Numbered from the stretch's first letter, positions 21,436 to 33,680 are shown. The stretch is DNA of 64,000 bases from Agrypnia vestita (GCA_016648135.1 JADDOH010010980.1:56962-120961), one strand, 5' to 3'. The notes: a model not told the origin generated them from the sequence alone. Program-made: numbers and translations.

Positions 21436-22425
21436 TAACTAACTTACCATCACGCCGTTTCCCCGTGGGGGTAGGCAGAGAGGATAGAGCGCCATACTCT
21501 TCTGTCCTGACATACAACTTTCGCTTCATCTACATTCATACATCTTCGCATGCAAGCTCGACGGTTGTTCAGGCTTCTAACAGGACCATCTTCCAGTATC
21601 TGGTTAATCTGGTCATGCCACGTCTTCCGTGGTCGCCCTTTCTTTCTGGCGCCGTCAACACTTGCATTATATATCTTTCTTACCATTCTTTCCTCATTCA
21701 TTCACTCAACATGCCCAAACCACCTGAGCGACCCTATTTTTATTCTATGTATTATGCTACGATCAGCTTTGCATTCATTCCTAATATCTTCATTCTTTAC
21801 TCTATCATACATGGATTTGCCACACATACGTCTAAGGGATCTCATCTCCACTGCATTCAATCGACTTTCGTTCGTCTTCTGCCAGCTCCAGGCTTCACTT
21901 CCATACATTAGTGTTGGTACCAGAACTCCATTATGTACCGCTAGTTTCGCCTCGGTAGAGATATTTATTTTAGAAATTATTGCATTAAAAGCACCATTCA
22001 CCCTATTCCCGGAAGTCACTCTCCTCTCTATATCTTTCTCAACATTCCCTCTTCTATCGAACATACTTCCCAAGTACACAAACTTGTTCCAAACATTCAT
22101 TGCCTACTAGTATTTCACACGTTGTCTTACTTTCCTCCTTCTCGAATACCATCACTTTTGACTTCTTTACATCTATAATGAGGTCACTTTCCTTGCATAC
22201 ATCATACATCCTGCTTACTAGACTTTGTAGGTCTTGTTCGCTATTTGCCATTAATACTGCGTCATCCGCGTACAGTAAACAGCATACAATCAAATCACTC
22301 ATTTTCACTCCTACATTCATACATTCCAGTTCTTTCCACAATTATCCATATACAAGTTGAACAGCCATGGAGACATTACGCAACCCTGTTTGACACCTTT
22401 TGTTATATCAAACCATGGTGTGAAT
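21436..22425 (-). mobile_element. RTE-type LINE family A, 5'-truncated copy with RT domain
   Basis: Longest family A copy (990 bp). Minus strand order: 'TKGVKQGCVMSPWLFNLY' (about 22,400), YADDAVLMANSEQDLQ with the catalytic YADD (about 22,270), then VPTLMYGSEAWSWQKTN, RRMCGKSMYDRVKNEDIRNE, MNEERMVRKIYNASVDGARK, and RVWRSILSAYPHGETA. It ends at (GTTA)n. One frameshift near 22,090, and a TGA replaces the CGA in 'GHVER' near 21,705, a C-to-T change at a CpG. Upstream RT and the endonuclease are absent. Confidence 0.85.
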
Positions 22426-22730
22426 GATCTAAACATAAATATATTTTGAAAAAATGTTGAATTGAAAGATAGGTAAATCTCGTAATTTTATTTTATTTTA
22501 TTTTACATACATACATTTATATAAAAGGAAGTATATAAAAAATAATAAAAATAAAAAATATTAAGAAATAAAACAAAATATAAGAATTTATTTTAAAATC
22601 CTGTTTTTTTCGTAAAACCACTATAATGTTAATATTTTAAAGTAAATAACTATTTCATTATTAAACTATTATTTTGAGATACTTGGAGTGTTGGATTCTA
22701 TGACAGACTAAAATAATTTTAATCAAGAAC
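22426..22730. other. unassigned AT-rich spacer
   Basis: AT-rich; no feature recognised. Confidence 0.4.
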
Positions 22731-22918
22731 ACTTTCTTATCGTGATGTTGCAATTTTTTCAGAACAAAGTTCTGTGAAATTTAATACCAAATTTATTAAT
22801 CAATTGGAGACAAATCAAATCCACGAAAAAATATTTGACTGCTACCGGGATTCGAACCACGGATCTCCTCCTTTCCGGGGCAGGCGCGTTACCCAATTAC
22901 GCTATAGCGGCCTTGTAT
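22731..22918 (-). mobile_element. tRNA-derived SINE (S2), full-length
   Basis: Minus-strand head from 22,915: 'ggccgctatagcgtaattgg' (box A TAGCGTAATTGG) and 'gtggttcgaatcccggtag' (perfect box B GGTTCGAATCC). Then a body with 'cagtcaaatattttttcg', 'ttgattaataaatttgg' and 'cacagaactttgttctg'. Acceptor halves pair at 5 of 7 positions and the residue before the anticodon is not T, so a functional tRNA is unlikely. Related bodies occur at 23,120-23,217 and 28,193-28,345. Confidence 0.75.
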
Positions 22919-23119
22919 ATTTCCGTGAATAGATCGACCTTATCTGTAAGTTTCATTTATTAATTGATTAACGTTTATTATCCATTTTTAGAGCAATCCA
23001 CTTTTTCTGGTAAGGTAGGCACAAATTACTTTGTGTTCCTGCCGCTAGAGGACGTCAGAATTAACCGTTTAATTCCTTTTTTATTTTTTTGACACATTTG
23101 ATACAACATACATTGGTAT

Positions 23120-23217
23120 ATTATATTCAAGAACACATTCTTATTGTGAAGTTGCAATTTTCTCAGAACAAAGTTGTATGAAATTTGAAACCAAATTTAT
23201 TAATCAACTAGCTGGTC
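23120..23217 (-). mobile_element. SINE S2, 3' fragment
   Basis: Repeats the S2 3' body ('tcttattgtgaagttgcaat', 'ccaaatttattaatcaact'). It is cut at 23,217 by the next repeat. Confidence 0.6.
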
Positions 23218-23680
23218 GTACCCGGCGTTGCACGGGTTAAGGATTAAGTAAAAAATAAGTTTGTGAGAGAAAACAAAGGGTCCGCTGTTCTCTAAAAAAC
23301 AATGTTTCCATCTAATGTTAACATAAGTTATTGTAACATAACTGTAATACTTAGATATATGGTATTGCAGACTTTTTTGTAGATATTAATGTCCTCTATA
23401 AAACTGTAGTACATTACTTTGCTCTATTGGCAATAATTTCCGCAGCGTACGCAATATAAGGTTTTTTTTTCGTAATTTTTTCACACGTTGGGTTACATTA
23501 TCGAAGTTTTCATACGGATCCCTAACATTTTTGAAAATATTCTATAGCCTATGTTCATCAGGGGATAATGTAGGATTCTGAATGTGAAAGAATTTTTCAA
23601 ATCGGTCCAGTAGTTTCGGAGCCTATTCAATTCAAACACACAATCAAATCTTTCCTCTTTATAATATTAGTATAGATTAG
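23218..23680 (+). repeat. dispersed repeat 'ctagctggtcgtacccggcg ... ataatattagtatagatt'
   Basis: Begins 'ctagctggtcgtacccggcg', 'ttgcacgggtta' and ends 'tttataatattagtatagat', with 'cggtccagtagtttcggagc' inside. These start and end phrases are common in interspersed repeats of many insects. I cannot assign the class from sequence alone. Confidence 0.55.
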
Positions 23681-23699
23681 AAAGACATGCAGAAAAATC

Positions 23700-23830
23700 A
23701 AATCAAAGAAATCGTGTTTCGAATCCCGGTAGCAGAAAAATATTTTTTTAGTATTTAAAATAATTTTGTTTGTGTGTGAAATCGAATATCGACCACAGTG
23801 CATCGCTAGACAATTCGTGAATAAGTTATT
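23700..23830 (+). mobile_element. SINE S2-like fragment (box B end)
   Basis: 'gtttcgaatcccggtagcag' is the box B end of S2 on the plus strand, followed by a diverged body. Confidence 0.45.
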
Positions 23831-24380
23831 TTATTCCTTACGACCTTCTTGTCTAAAAACAACATCGTCTATCGATCCAATGAATATGATTTAAATTTTT
23901 TTAAACTAAAACAATTGCTTAAAAATAATCAGGAATCAAGATAATATTATGTAACGCTTTTTCGGTTGTATAAGGGGTGACCTCGAAGTCCGAAAATATC
24001 CCTGAGGTCCGCCTAACATTGTTAGCTGCAAAACTCGAGAAAAATACTTGGCATCAAAACGTGACAAATGTTCTAAAAATATATTTTAAAATCCGTTGAA
24101 ATAATTTCGCGTCCGCTGAAATTCCACGAAAATTTAGGATAACTTATAAAGTACATACCTACGTCGTCTCGGTGCTCCTTCTATACTGGCGTCATACGGT
24201 CATAACTGTTTCGTTATTGGGTAATATGTGTAATAAGAAAATCGCTTAAGAATATACGCAAGCAAAGAAATCCAATAAACTATGCATTTTATTCATAAAA
24301 GTTGGCAAATACGCGATTTCATTCTGCGCAAGCAGTCGTTTTCGGTATTTAAAACAAATACTGCGGTCCTACTAGACCAA

Positions 24381-24524
24381 GGCCCGGTTGTTTCAACTTG
24401 GATTAAAGTAAAAGTTCGTTTAAAACGTAATTTTTTCGGAAACGGATCGTTTGATTGGTGGGGAACGCAAAAATCTATGCTTTAAACGAACTTTTACTTT
24501 AATCCAAGTTGAAACAACCGGCCC
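24381..24524. mobile_element. MITE family G, copy 1
   Basis: 144 bp with ends GGCCCGGTTGTTTCAA and complement. The inner arms are also inverted (ggattaaagtaaaagttcg). The centre is 'tttgattggtgg'. Two other copies (44.76 and 53.36 kb) have TTA target duplications; here the flanks are CAA and TAA. Confidence 0.75.
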
Positions 24525-24775
24525 TAAGAGCCAGCGAGCACTAGACTTACGTTATAGTATCAAACCTGAAATATTTTCTCTACACGTACACTGTAGTAGG
24601 TAAGAAGGTTTGGATATTATGACATTTGAGTTCGGGGGATCATGGCGTATCAGAACGAGTAATACAGGTACAAAACAATGTGTACGTAAAACGTAAAAAT
24701 AACAAACCCGGTAGGAGTTGACTGGTAGAAATTGTCACGTAAGGTGCCCCCTCCATGTGACATTCTATTACATAC

Positions 24776-24820
24776 GAGTGTGTGTGTATGTGTGTGTGCA
24801 CGTGCGAGTATCGAGATTCA
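24776..24820. repeat. GT-rich microsatellite
   Basis: Short interrupted (GT)n tract, 'gtgtgtgtatgtgtgtgtgc'. Confidence 0.6.
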
Positions 24821-24824
24821 AGTA

Positions 24825-25113
24825 ACCTCGCAGAACTTTATTCAAGCCTTGATTACGAGTCAAAAATGTTCAAACAACCATGACCACAGTTATGGAGATA
24901 TGCGACATCAAAGTTTGTATTTTTATTCAATATTTCTGAATTATTTTTTGTAAAACGTTGGACTATCATTACAGTAACTTATATGGAATATGAAAAATTC
25001 ATTCCCTTTAATACAAGTCAAATAAAAGAATAAAATCTTCGAATTCCAATTGGAATTTCTGCAGGGTTTTTATCATTTTATTTCACATCTATTGAAACGA
25101 ATGAATTTTTCGT
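24825..25113. mobile_element. foldback MITE family E, 3'-truncated half
   Basis: 'aacctcgcagaactttattc', 'atatgcgacatcaaagtttg', 'cgttggactatcattacagt' and the central 'gaattccaattggaatt' match the left half and centre of 16,112-16,651. The right half ends soon after the centre. Confidence 0.7.
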
Positions 25114-25424
25114 AGACAAGAATAAAAGGACAACAGAGCGTTGAAAAAATACATTTAAATTAAATGGGACAAGTTGTAATAATTAGGTGAAAGGCCATGA
25201 AACTAGTTGTCATAAGAAATCACCACTAATTTACACCGTCACTTGATATTGTCAGACGTGTAATGTTGAACAAGCAACTACAATGGCGACACGATTACTA
25301 GAGCTGCATGAAAATTCCTCAAATTGAAAACACAAATTGCATCCAGTCCTAACCGGTAAAATATTTACTTTTTTACCGGTATGAAAAGGTACTAATTGCC
25401 ACTTTTCTGTCATACAGCATCATC

Positions 25425-26080
25425 GACTAGACCAACATCGAATTTAATTCTGGACAATGAAGGAAACATCAAGAAACTACAAGTGATGCAAAACAGGGCA
25501 ATGAGAAACATATTTAAAAAAGTAAATACACCAGAATTGAAGAAATGAGAAAAGCACTCAATTGGACGGAAATTAAAAAAATACTTATTTATAACTTTCT
25601 CATATTCATATATAATATTTTCAATAACAAAATGCCAAAATATTTTTTGAACAAAATTATTGCAAATAGTGATTGTACATACATATAACACCCGAAATAG
25701 GAACAGAATAAGATTAAAGTGTATATATACACCAATAAGAAAAAATTATATACACGGAATTGTCTAATGTACAGAGGTATAAAAATATACGGTGAGATGC
25801 CAGAAAACATGAAGATTATAAAAAAGATGAATGAATTTAAAAACAAATGCTATAGTTATTGTAAAAATAGTATAGAATTGTAGAGCATAAGATGTATTAT
25901 TAATTATAGATTGTACCATAGCTTAGATTAGATGTAAATTTAAATATGTAGGTTATTATGGATACTATATTAGTAATAGATTTAAGAATGTAAAGTGTTA
26001 AATACTAGTTAATATACAAATTGCAATATTAACTAACTTAAGAAATAAATAAAATAAAAAATAAAATAAAACATTTACAA
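25425..26080 (+). mobile_element. CR1/Jockey-group LINE (family D), 3' end
   Basis: Encodes 'KLQVMQNRAMRNIFKK', then 'MPENMKIIKKMNEFKNKC', the pattern 'Q.rA.R.I' followed by 'lP..i......FK....' that closes CR1/Jockey reverse transcriptases. It ends in (AAATA)n at 26,040-26,075. Frameshifted. Confidence 0.55.
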
Positions 26081-26273
26081 ACACCTTATTGAATTCGCAC
26101 TTCGTAAATTTGGATCTTATTTTTGGGGACAGGGTACAGACATACAGAGTGCACACATATTTTAAAAACACTACCAGCATACAAAGTATTGAATATTAAA
26201 AAAAACCGTTCACTAAAGTCGTACCAATTCACCAATGTAACAATATAACTGATTCATATGTTTTACATTTAAA

Positions 26274-26862
26274 CAGGGTTCGAGAATATATATCCGCGGA
26301 TATATATCATATCACGATATTTATGGCTCGATTTTTATTTTTGATATACATCCAAGAAAACTTTCTGGAAATGTTAATAGATGGCGCTAGTTGTATTTTA
26401 AAAAGTGCTATGGTTATTTTTTAGTTTCATTTGTTTCATATAAACCGTTTTTATTTCACACAAAGAAACAAACACCCATAACACTACATTAGAAAGAGCA
26501 ACTTTTATAACTTATATATAATAATTGCATATATAAGCTTCTTCAATATGCAATTTATATATTTAATAAATAATAATTCATATACAAAATAAAAAAATAA
26601 ATTTCCTAATCATTTCGAGTTCATATCAATCGACGTGTGCAAAAAAGGAGAAAAAAAGGATGTATATGCAACTTTTGATATATATCGGATATATGAAAAA
26701 AAAAAGTTAAACTTAGCCAACAACAGGGAAGAATGGAAAAATAAGGAAGAGGCCTATATCCAGCAGTGGAAAGACGAAGGCTGATGAAGAAGAAGAAGAA
26801 AGTATATAAAAAAATCCGATTATTTGATTTTTATTATAAAAATCAGATTTTTTCGAACCCTG
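26274..26862. mobile_element. 589-bp hAT-like element with 8-bp target duplication
   Basis: Ends CAGGGTTCGAGAA and complement TTTCGAACCCTG. The flanks are CATTTAAA (26,266) and CATTCAAA (26,863), an 8-bp duplication with one change. A perfect 22-bp palindrome centred on CCGCGG lies at 26,288. It carries an RTE LINE tail at 26,705-26,805. Confidence 0.65.
26705..26805 (+). mobile_element. RTE-type LINE 3' end nested in the hAT-like element
   Basis: 'gaggcctatatccagcagtg' and 'gacgaaggctgatgaag' with a (GAA)n tail. A 'tccagcagtgg' ending is frequent in lepidopteran RTE elements. Confidence 0.55.
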
Positions 26863-26945
26863 CATTCAAAGCATACTAGAGCGCAAAAAAACTGAAAGCT
26901 AATGGAAGCTGAAACCGAAATTCAAAACAACTTTTGACATACAAT

Positions 26946-27160
26946 TTTCTTAACTAACTAACCATCACGCCGTTTCCCCTCAGGGGTAAGCAGAGAGGAC
27001 AGAACGCCATATTCCTCTATCTTGGCACACTACTTTTGCTTCGGCTACATTCTCACATCTTCTCATGCCTTTCTTTATTCTATGTACCACACTACAGCCA
27101 GCATTACATCCTCTTTTAATTTGTTCATTCCTCACTCTATCGAATTTACAATAAATTTAC
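26946..27160 (-). mobile_element. RTE-type LINE family A (subgroup 2), 3' end
   Basis: 'taaccatcacgccgtttccc', 'gcagagaggacagaacgcca' and 'cttcggctacattctcaca' match the family end. It is followed by pieces of the RT tail with deletions. Confidence 0.65.
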
Positions 27161-28192
27161 AATTTATAAATTTACAAATTTATACAATTTACTAAGCTCC
27201 GTATATTTAAAATAAAGCACCAAAAGAGAACAAATAAAACCAAGTATCAATTCAGGGAACAGCTGACAGAATGGCTAATACAGAGGATTAGATAGACAGC
27301 AATTTTAAAATATTAATAAAAACGTACAATAAAACATTATATAATAACTCGCCACTCAAAACAATCATCAAATTGTAATGCTAAAAAAAATTTTCATAAA
27401 AAAATATTCACAGGAAGAATCCTGACAATTTCTCACTTAGGCTAGGCCCGTTCTAGAGAAACCACCTCACACTTTAAGGTATTTTCTGTGTTTTAAGGTA
27501 AAATACTATAAACAGTATAAAAGCAAAAGCAATAAACATCATAAAATAAATCAATATAAATAACGTTAGTAATGTCAACAATATTAAAAAGTTTTAAATA
27601 GTTAAATATAAGTTTAAAAAAGATAACCTTTGTAACTCATATCGTGAGGGACTAGAGAAACTTACAACAGGTATTTCAATATCTAGTGTAGTAGAAGCGA
27701 AAACGTACAATCAATTATCTCCTTTCATTAGTATTATTAAACCTATACTTAACAATACTTTTATGTAGGTGTGTTCAAAGAACACAGTTACTCTATTTTG
27801 TCCCCAGAGGGATGATTAATTAATTAAGGTAAATTATAAAAGTCTAACAGAGACTTAATAAAATTTAGAAGTATCATTACCAGTTGCGAAATCTATGTAC
27901 ACTAACTTGTTAATGCGAAATGACTACAGATGTCTCTAGCACATTCCAATCAAATATACGGAAGGTTCCTAGAATTGGAACATATGTATAGAACATTCAA
28001 AAGATGTTCTTTCAACGGAATTGGTGAACGTTGCATTCTGTGGAGTGATCACATAAGCCAACTCATGCAGATTGTAGCCCTGGGCCATCATATAAGAGAC
28101 TTCCATACATGATTCTCATATAAATAGCTTCGTCTCTGTGAGACTTCTACAATTTATCTTAATTAAGGTAAAAAAAACGAAAAAATATTTTA
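27161..28192. other. unassigned AT-rich spacer
   Basis: No gene recognised. The short frame 27,930-28,112 has no domain. Confidence 0.4.
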
Positions 28193-28345
28193 TAATCCCG
28201 GCGGCATTTAAAATATTTTTTCGTTAATTTGATTTTTTTATGTATGTGTTTTCTAATTGATTAATAAAAATTGTTTAATAATTCACAGAACTTTTTCTGA
28301 AATTGCAACTTCACAATAAGAATGTGTTTCCTTTAATATAAAAAA
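28193..28345 (+). mobile_element. SINE S2, head-truncated
   Basis: 'aatcccggcggc' (end of box B) then the S2 body 'attgattaataaaaattg', 'cacagaactttttctg' and 'acttcacaataagaatg'. Confidence 0.65.
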
Positions 28346-28949
28346 AACTTATTGCACGTCAAATTATTTGTATCCTTTATCTTAATCTTACGCCCCAATC
28401 CACCCACCCACCTCACTCCTGCTCAACATATTTTGTAACCAAAAATTATCTTATATTGTCACACAATCATCAGTGGTTTAGGGAAGGTTGGCGGGTGGTT
28501 GGAATAAAGGAGACTATTGCTGTTAGTATTTGTTTCTTCCCGAAGATATGCCACGGGAACAAATAAAGATGTACAAAAAAATGAAATAAATGTTTAACAA
28601 AAAATAGATGATTTAACGCGGCGCAGGTCTGCCTGATGTTACGGCAGAGGCCCGACTGGTGTAGCGTCGCCGTGTCTCTCCCTTTGTTTATGTCGCGGAG
28701 ATTTTTATTATGTTAATATAAACAAATCTCTGGGTCGAGTGATAAATACATGGCACATGGCTCGACAGGTGCCGCTACAGTGGAAAATTCATAATTGGCA
28801 GAGTTTACTATTTTTTATCATTTGTACATTAATTTTAAGAATTGCTATCAACTTTCCCAAAGATAGATAAATAAATAATAAATGTCGATTGTGATTAAAA
28901 TGACTGAAATTAGGCTGAGAAGTGCTGCGGATTTCTCCTCTGTGAATCT
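28346..28949. other. unassigned spacer with a GC-rich patch
   Basis: 28,615-28,790 is GC-richer and unique ('ggcagaggcccgactgg', 'tgtctctccctttg'). No gene or element end found. Confidence 0.35.
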
Positions 28950-28954
28950 TCTTC

Positions 28955-29110
28955 AATTTCACTCTTAATCTTGTGGTTAGGACTCTCGCCTCGTGATCCA
29001 AAGGTCGCGGGTTCGAACCTCACTCTAGACCAGCGAGTTAGTCTTATTTTTATAGCACAAGCGTTTTGCTTAGTTTGAAAATAGTAAGAATATTGATGTG
29101 ACACGTATTT
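28955..29110 (+). mobile_element. tRNA-derived SINE (S3)
   Basis: Head 'gtggttaggactctcgcctc' (box A-like) and 'gcgggttcgaacctcactct' (box B GGTTCGAACCT), then 'agaccagcgagtta' body. A second copy lies in 39,990-40,135, with 'ggtcatgactctcgcc' and 'ggtccgagcctcattct'. Confidence 0.65.
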
Positions 29111-29119
29111 CGGTTCGCT

Positions 29120-29404
29120 TGTTTTAGTTTCCAGAGATTTCTTCATTCAGTCCCAAAATTTTTCAAACCATAGGGGGGGTGGTTTCAGTTTCCAAAGATT
29201 TCTTCATTTATCTACATCAACTTCCAAAAAATTCACATAAAAATGTACTGTTTGAAGTATGTACTTTCAATAATTTTGTACTTTAAAATAACTTTGAAGT
29301 GTGTGTAGTTTGTAGTGTGCACTACACATCAAAAGGTGTGGTGTACACTTCAATGTAATGTAGTACTACATTGTAGTAGTTAGTACAGAGCGGACCCATC
29401 ACTA
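29120..29404. mobile_element. partial copy of the 15-kb hAT-like element
   Basis: Matches the right part: 'ttccagagatttcttcatt', 'caaaccatagggggggtgg', 'gtagtgtgcactacac' and the end 'gagcggacccatcacta'. The left end is missing. Confidence 0.7.
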
Positions 29405-31943
29405 TTATAGATAGGCGTTTGCGGCAAAAGGTGTAAGATGTTGATATTTAGGCAGATTCAAAGGAACAGAAAGGACAGGAATGATGAGGATAGGTATATT
29501 TTCATCCCAATCGTGGTCCAAATCAGCCACAACTCCTGCTTCCCCCTCCATCATCATATCGATCAAACCAAGAAAGAAAGGACCATGAAAGGACCAAAAT
29601 ATAGTCGAAACCAACTCATTATCCAGGGGAAAATAAGCGAACGAAGTGGATAAAAAAAATGTGAAGACATGCTTTTAATATGGGGTGGGGGGTAACACGC
29701 CAGAAGGTGAAGGAATGGCACACGAGTGTGACAGGCTTATTGCAGAAAATACTGCGGATATTGCGCATCAGCACTCTTTGAACCCGTGCCTTAATTATGT
29801 TGCACATTAATTTTGCCGAACCGACTTTTTCTAAACCAAAGTTATCCTGAGATATTACATATCTAAATTCAACATAACCCCAATTCATCGATTTTGACAT
29901 TTAGTTCTGACACCTAATGTCAAAGTTGAAAATTAAAAAATTTGAAATCCGAACATTTTTCATATTAATAAGCTACGTAGGCACTTAATAATGGTCAATA
30001 ATAGTGGAAAATTATTAATTTTAATCGAAATAATTATCAAATTACGTCGAAAATTATTTAACTATGTATGGTCATCCACTTTACGTAAATGTTGAAAGTT
30101 TCAGAGCTCTAGCTAGTCGGGAAGTTGGTGAAAAATCAATTATAAGATTCCGCCAAAACAACAAACAGACAAAGGGAGCTAATTAAAAGCATGTAAAAAG
30201 AAGCGTAGGAAGGTGCCGCGTCACAAGGCTGCATAACTTGAGGGACTGGTACCAGCGTAACTTGACCGAATCGTTCCGTGCGGCGCTGAATAGATCAGCA
30301 ATATGGTCGTCGACCTCCGAGTACGGTGTTGATAATTTGACGTGGTTATGCAGAAAGCGTGCAACACACAAAACGCTAAAAATGTTGATTCGGACAGTTC
30401 AATACGATTCCGATAGGAGGTGTCACTGTGTATAAGGACAAGAATGAGAAAAATGACCTTATCACAAACCGGTCTCGATATATAAATGAGTCAATTTTAT
30501 AGGTTGCGAGACCACAACTTTATGCAATATTAATGCTGTTTTTTAAAACATAAATTGCATGTAAACAAACTGACAGATTTTTCTATAATTGTAATAAATT
30601 TAAGATAATCGTTTACTTTGTAATATTATTGAATAAAAAAGACATCTCGACACGCCGTTCAGTCATAAAGGGCCCATAAAGTCGAGCAATTTTCTTCATT
30701 TTTAAAACATCGAAGGTTTGGCTATTTATTAATAAATTATATAATTTAGTTTGTGACATTTTAATAAGATATTCGTATTTAAAATATATGTAACCTGATG
30801 AATAAATTTTAAAATGAGATATTTCCATACAAAAATGTAATAAAAAACGCAAGAGAAGATATGAGAAAAAATGGTGAAATTTGCTCATTCTGCTAGACGA
30901 TCGACTTAAGAAATTTTCGATTAAAAATACCCATTGCAGGTCTCGTTACGTACTTTCTTCATTTCACTTCACTATTAAATAATTTTTCAAGCCGAAAGAC
31001 ACAAAATCCCCGCTAATTTTTTATGGCCTAATTGATTTTTGATCGAATTTAATCGAGTTTCCAATTTCCAATAGCAAATTGAAATATGCCATCTCGTATA
31101 ATGTGAATGCACATTATTGGCGAAGGCCGTCCACCGGAATTGTTGGGCTGTCTGCCAATCTGCCGCCGAATCTTATACATAATATAAATGTCGTAAATAA
31201 CGAGTTTTCAATTAACATTGCAGGCCATCGAGTGATTGCGATCTGATTTCGTTCGATTATTACTAATTATTTCGAAAATCTAAGAGCCAATTACTGTCAT
31301 TTTCTCACACCATTGACGAGGCTTCCTGACTTGGCAATGGTGACAGTGGCAAGGGTTAACCCTTATGTTACTGCCCGGTAGAGTTGCTAACTTTTATTAG
31401 AAGAAATAGTCTGAAATAAAGCATATCTGATTTCAAAGGAGGTAAATAAAGAGTACGGACTTATAAAAAAGAGTATCATTTATTTCAAATTTTTGAAAAG
31501 GTATTTTTCGCTACTTTTTGCAGCACGTAAAAATTTTTCATTGTTTTTAAAAGAATTGTACGACTCCAAACATTCTAACTCTAAGCTCACTTTTTCTTGC
31601 GACAAAATAAACGAAACCTCAAAACAACTCGTGACATTGACATCACAGGTTGACATTAGTGGCTGCTTTCAGAAACTTCCGAGTGTGGCTTGGGGAGTAA
31701 GGATTCCCAACTTCGGAATATCAGCATATTAAAAGTAAATAGTCGACTTTTAGGTTACGATAATAGGTATGCATCTCTCCGGGCGGTCAGTACCGCCATA
31801 AACACACCAGTGATTTTTCAATGACTAATGTCTTGTAGTGCGTTTACACTCGCCCAAAAATATATCTGGCCAATATCATTCACCAAAATAATTATTTTTC
31901 AAAAATTATTATTATTGCATAAATATCTTATCTTATTCAGATA
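29405..31943. other. unassigned region, possibly host intergenic or intronic
   Basis: 2.5 kb without a recognisable element. At 30,183-30,435 both strands are open for about 62-65 codons over a GC-richer stretch, with no domain. 31,120-31,170 and 31,310-31,390 are GC-richer and unique, which may be host sequence. No exon model can be supported. Confidence 0.35.
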
Positions 31944-33228
31944 TTAGGTCCTTACATATGAAATTGGCGTTTTGCCGTACTGGCAAATTTGATCTCAAAT
32001 ATCTTCTCTTTGGTTAGGAATTCCAAATCCAAATTTATACAGCTATTTACTCATGTACTTGTGTTTTGAAAATTATAATTCATTTGTTTTTTCCTCAATT
32101 GTTTTTTTCTTTGCGTCACTCAGTTTACAAAATGAAAAACTTGAAATATCGCGTTATTTACGAGTACGAGTTCCACCGTGGCACCAGTGCTGCAGAAACG
32201 GCTCGAAGGATTAATGATGTGTATGGCGACGGTGCCGCAAAAGAAAACACAGTGCGTTTTTGGTTCCAACGTTTTCGTTCTGGAAATTTCGACCTGCAGA
32301 ACAAGCCCCGTGGACGGCCGGAGGCCAAAGTTGATAATGAAGAATTGAAGGCTATTGTGGAAGCGGATCCATCGCAAACCACATCCGAGTTAGCTGCAGG
32401 CTGCGGTGTTCGTGATAAAACTGTTTTAATCCACTTGAAGCAAATTGGTAAGGTGAAAAAGCTTGAAAGGTGGGTACCTCACGAATTGAGTGAAGCAAAT
32501 CAACAAAGCGCGTTGACTGCTGCGTTGCATTACTCAACCGGCACAATAATGAAGGGATTTTAAATCGAATCATTACCTGTGATGAAAAGTGGATCCTGTA
32601 CGATAATCGGAAGCGCTTATCGCAATGGCTGAACCCTGCCGAACCAGCCAAACCATGCCCCAAGCGAAAATTGACTTCAAAAAAGTTACTTGTGAGCGTT
32701 TGGTGGACTAGTGCTGGTGACGTTCACTACAGCTTTCTTAAATCTGGCCAGACGATTACGGCAGATTTCTATTGTCAGCAACTGCAAACCATGATGGAAA
32801 AGCTAGCTGCTAAACAACCGAGGCTGGTTAATCGCTCTAGGCCACTGCTGCTTCATGATAACGCTAGACTACACACTGCACAACAGACGGCTACCAAATT
32901 AGAGGAGCTTCAATTGGAATGTCTAAGACATCCATCGTACTCTCCGGACCTTGCCCCAACAGATTACCATTTTTTTCGAAATTTGGATAACTTCTTACAA
33001 AGCAAAAAATTCAACTCCGATGGGGCAGTCCAAACCGCCTTCAAAGATTTTATTGATTCCCGTCCGAATGGTTTTTTTAGTAAAGGGATCGATGAACTAC
33101 CTTTGAGATGGCAAAAGTGCATAGATAGAAATGATACATACTTTGATTAAATAAATATATTATAATAAAAAAAAATTGGCTTTATGTTCCTCCCATACTA
33201 AACGCCAATTTCATATGTAAGGACCTAA
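31944..33228 (+). mobile_element. mariner-family element (DD34D), nearly full-length
   Basis: 1285 bp bounded by 28-bp identical inverted repeats starting TTAGGTCCTTACATATGAAA, with TA at both sides (31,942 and 33,229). Size, TIR length and TA target fit mariner. The transposase is broken by a single frameshift, so the copy is probably recent but inactive. Confidence 0.9.
32132..33150 (+). pseudogene. mariner transposase, one frameshift
   Basis: ATG 32,132 begins MKNLKYRVIYEYEFHRGTSA. The N-terminal helix-turn-helix runs to about residue 110 (RFWFQRFRSGNFDLQNKPRG, the mariner GRP linker). WVPHELSE, the mariner signature between binding and catalytic domains, is present (RWVPHELSE). A frameshift near 32,525 moves the frame; the continuation holds ITCDEKW with the first Asp, LLHDNARLHTA with the second, and YSPDLAPTDYHFF with the third, 34 residues after the second. 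The 3' part stays open to TAA at 33,148. AAATAAAT follows. No other stops, so the break is likely young. Confidence 0.85.
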
Positions 33229-33680
33229 TATTTTACAATTCTCTGTAGTTACACAGTTACAGTTATTTTTTTCGTATATATTTTTCATATTTATATCATG
33301 TCGATTATAAATAAATATGATATATTATAATGTTTCTCAAAGGCGTAAGATTTTAGGATTAGTGGTAAAAAACAAAAAATTATAGAAAATATAATACATA
33401 ATTTTGACATTTCAAATTGAAGCAGTTCATATCTCAAAATGTATGAAAACATTGTTCTAAACCATACCGTAAAAGTGCTGTGCAGTTTTACATAACACTG
33501 TAAATGTAAATGGTAAACAAATAATAAAAAGAAAAAAATCTGATTGGCCAGGCATTCAGGGCGAAAATAAAATGTATCTTTACATTTATTGTGCACATTT
33601 TTTTCAAAATAATTTGCTTCGTTTTCTTTTTATTCGGTTAGTGTCTTTAGTAGAAAATCTAGGAAAGTATAGTTTATTAA
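33229..33680. other. unassigned AT-rich spacer
   Basis: No recognised feature. Confidence 0.4.

Noticed and set aside
21465..22360. Several plus-strand ORFs of 86-186 codons
   Set aside because: They are antisense shadows of the LINE family A reverse transcriptase on the minus strand.
22849..22918. Functional tRNA gene
   Set aside because: Box A and box B are present but acceptor pairing is incomplete, the base before the anticodon is wrong, and a SINE body is attached and repeated elsewhere.
26778..26802. Hammerhead-like 'ctgatgaagaagaag'
   Set aside because: This is the (GAA)n tail of an RTE LINE, with no stem II.
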